Virus record (IMG/VR): IMGVR_UViG_3300042305_000299
Location: 1-30,294 of that record
DNA length: 30,294 bases
Strand: one strand, 5' to 3'
Source of the DNA: a virus
Shown: positions 29,234-30,294 of the stretch, in pieces
Position numbering within the stretch: position 1 is the stretch's first letter
Layout of the letters: each line of letters opens with the position of its first letter
Made by a program: the position numbers and the translations under genes
The notes under the pieces: generated by a model
Database searches by the model: none
Seen by the model: only the letters and a program-made list of their open reading frames with translations
What the model was told of the DNA's origin: nothing

Positions 29234-29785
29234 ATGACTGCACAAGAAGCACTTTTAAAAATCAAGGCGATGTTTGCCGAGGCTCAACCTCAGGTAGCTG
29301 CCGTTGCTCTTGCCGAGTATGTACTCGAAGGTGGAGCAAAAGTAATGATTGATAAACTTGAACTTGGCGGTAAGGTTTCTATTGTTGATGAATCTGGTAA
29401 TGAAATGCCTGCACCTGCTGGCGAACACAAACTTGCCGATGGTACAGTAATCACTCTGGATGAAAACGCAACAATCGTAGAAATCGAAAGCCCCGAAGTT
29501 CCTGTTGAAGAACCCGTAAACGAGGTAGAACTTTTGAAAAAGAAAGTTGCCGAAATGGAAGCACAACTCGCTGACTACGGAAAGAAGAAAGAAGATGAAA
29601 AAGCTATGATGGCTGAGCAATCTGCTAAGTTTTCACAAGCTATTCAAGAACTGACTGATGTAGTTATCGAACTGACTAAAACTCCTTCGGTTGAACCTAC
29701 ACAACCTAAAGAGGCTTTCAACAAGCATATCGAAAGCAAGAACGACAAGATTTCACGTTTTCTCAATTTGTACACTAAGAAATAA
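29234..29785 (+). CDS. Putative capsid scaffold protein
   Basis: A 183-residue acidic protein. Residues 1-75 are mixed helix and strand (MTAQEALLKIKAMFAEAQPQ, with a beta-rich GGKVSIVDESGNEMPAP part), 90-140 a coiled coil (VNEVELLKKKVAEMEAQLAD), and the C-terminus is basic (SKNDKISRFLNLYTKK). An acidic coiled-coil protein with a basic C-terminus directly before the major capsid gene is the usual scaffold layout, the basic end binding the capsid protein. It has no protease motif of its own. Confidence 0.7.
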   Translation: MTAQEALLKIKAMFAEAQPQVAAVALAEYVLEGGAKVMIDKLELGGKVSIVDESGNEMPAPAGEHKLADGTVITLDENATIVEIESPEVPVEEPVNEVELLKKKVAEMEAQLADYGKKKEDEKAMMAEQSAKFSQAIQELTDVVIELTKTPSVEPTQPKEAFNKHIESKNDKISRFLNLYTKK

Positions 29786-29813
29786 TTTTTCAAACAATTA
29801 AAATTTAATAACA

Positions 29814-30294
29814 ATGGCTTTTGACGTATCAGCATTAGCAAACTATACCAAAGAGAACGAAGCTCTATTGGTAACTTCTTCCGTACTCGGAAGTAAAACC
29901 GCTTCTTTGATTAAAGACCAAGGAAACGTAATGGTAGGTGTGAAATCTGCCGAGACAATCAACATTATGGACACTGACGCTATTTTCCAAAGCGGTTCAT
30001 CTTGCGGCTTTAATGCCTCAGGTACTACCACTTTCACTCAGCGTACTGTAACCGTAGGTAAGATTAAAGTAAACGAATCTCTTTGCCCCAAGGATATGGA
30101 AGCAAAGTATCTTCAAAAGGCTCTGCCCGAAGGAAGTCGTTACGATTCAATCGCTTTCGCTGCCGACTACACCGACAAGAAATCGGCTCGTATCGCTGCT
30201 CAACTTGAAACTGCCATCTGGCAAGGTGCTACTGGCTCTGCCAACGTAAACCTTAACAAGTTCCAAGGTCTGGTAACTTTGATTGGTTCTTCTG
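29814..30294 (+). CDS. Major capsid protein, 5' part
   Basis: From the ATG at 29814 the frame is open to the end of the window (160 codons). It begins MAFDVSALANYTKENEALLV, then VMVGVKSAETINIMDTDAIF and VTVGKIKVNESLCPKDMEAK, with YLQKALPEGSRYDSIAFAAD and the AARIAAQLE-type helix later. The family and position directly after the scaffold point to an HK97-fold capsid protein of Bacteroidota phages. The leader is A/T-rich (29786-29813) without a Shine-Dalgarno sequence, as expected for a strongly expressed gene in this host group. Confidence 0.82.
   Translation, partial: MAFDVSALANYTKENEALLVTSSVLGSKTASLIKDQGNVMVGVKSAETINIMDTDAIFQSGSSCGFNASGTTTFTQRTVTVGKIKVNESLCPKDMEAKYLQKALPEGSRYDSIAFAADYTDKKSARIAAQLETAIWQGATGSANVNLNKFQGLVTLIGSS

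Overview
This window is most of the genome of a tailed double-stranded DNA phage with a siphovirus-like layout (short tape measure protein, tail-assembly chaperone, no contractile sheath gene seen). The likely host is a member of the Bacteroidota. The grounds are a promoter of the Bacteroidota type (TTTG, 20 bases, TAGTTTTG), AT-rich start regions with few Shine-Dalgarno sequences, and gene families and gene order that resemble Flavobacterium- and Bacteroides-type phages. No host gene, rRNA or CRISPR array is visible. The portal and head-tail connector genes are missing, and both ends cut a gene (a fragment at 1-207, the major capsid gene at the right end), so the window is probably an arbitrary cut of a somewhat larger circular or permuted genome.

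Layout. (1) Positions 1-6714, rightward: end of a structural gene, a tail-completion-like gene, a 1294-residue repeat-rich tail fibre, small accessory genes, then a lysis cassette (coiled-coil membrane protein, holin-like protein, candidate single-gene spanin, M15 endolysin). (2) 6774-9364, rightward: two HNH endonuclease genes among small metabolism genes (DEDDy exonuclease, MazG-like pyrophosphohydrolase, HExxH protein). (3) 9365-15354, leftward: replication and recombination operon (zinc-finger protein, replisome-organiser-like protein, DnaA domain IV-like protein, nuclease-like protein, cytosine-5 methyltransferase with a second gene nested in another frame, NinG, SSB-like protein, tRNA-like element, Arm-type DNA-binding peptide, ERF annealing protein, small peptides). 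(4) 15355-15602: divergent control region with a promoter, a perfect DnaA box inside that promoter, an inverted repeat and 12-bp iterons; a plausible replication origin. (5) 15603-19694, rightward: phage sigma factor, membrane protein, a glycan cassette (GT4, HAD fusion, hexapeptide acyltransferase, GT2) and a ParB-like protein. (6) 19704-30294, rightward: small and large terminase, frameshifted tail chaperone, tail and baseplate proteins, tape measure, XkdF-type protease, terminator, scaffold and major capsid protein.

How it works together (inference). The leftward operon is fired by the host RNA polymerase from the promoter at about 15380-15410. DnaA, or the phage's own DnaA-like protein, could block or tune that promoter through the box in its spacer. 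The phage sigma factor is a candidate reader of a second promoter type, TATATGGTA-N17-CTATTTATG, which occurs in exactly the same form ahead of the terminase region and ahead of the scaffold/capsid genes. The two transcription units converge at 9364/9365, where the stop codons abut with no gap.

The most interesting points are this repeated bipartite element, the DnaA box within the replication promoter, the gene nested in the methyltransferase, the tRNA-like element with a shrunken anticodon arm, and the glycan cassette.
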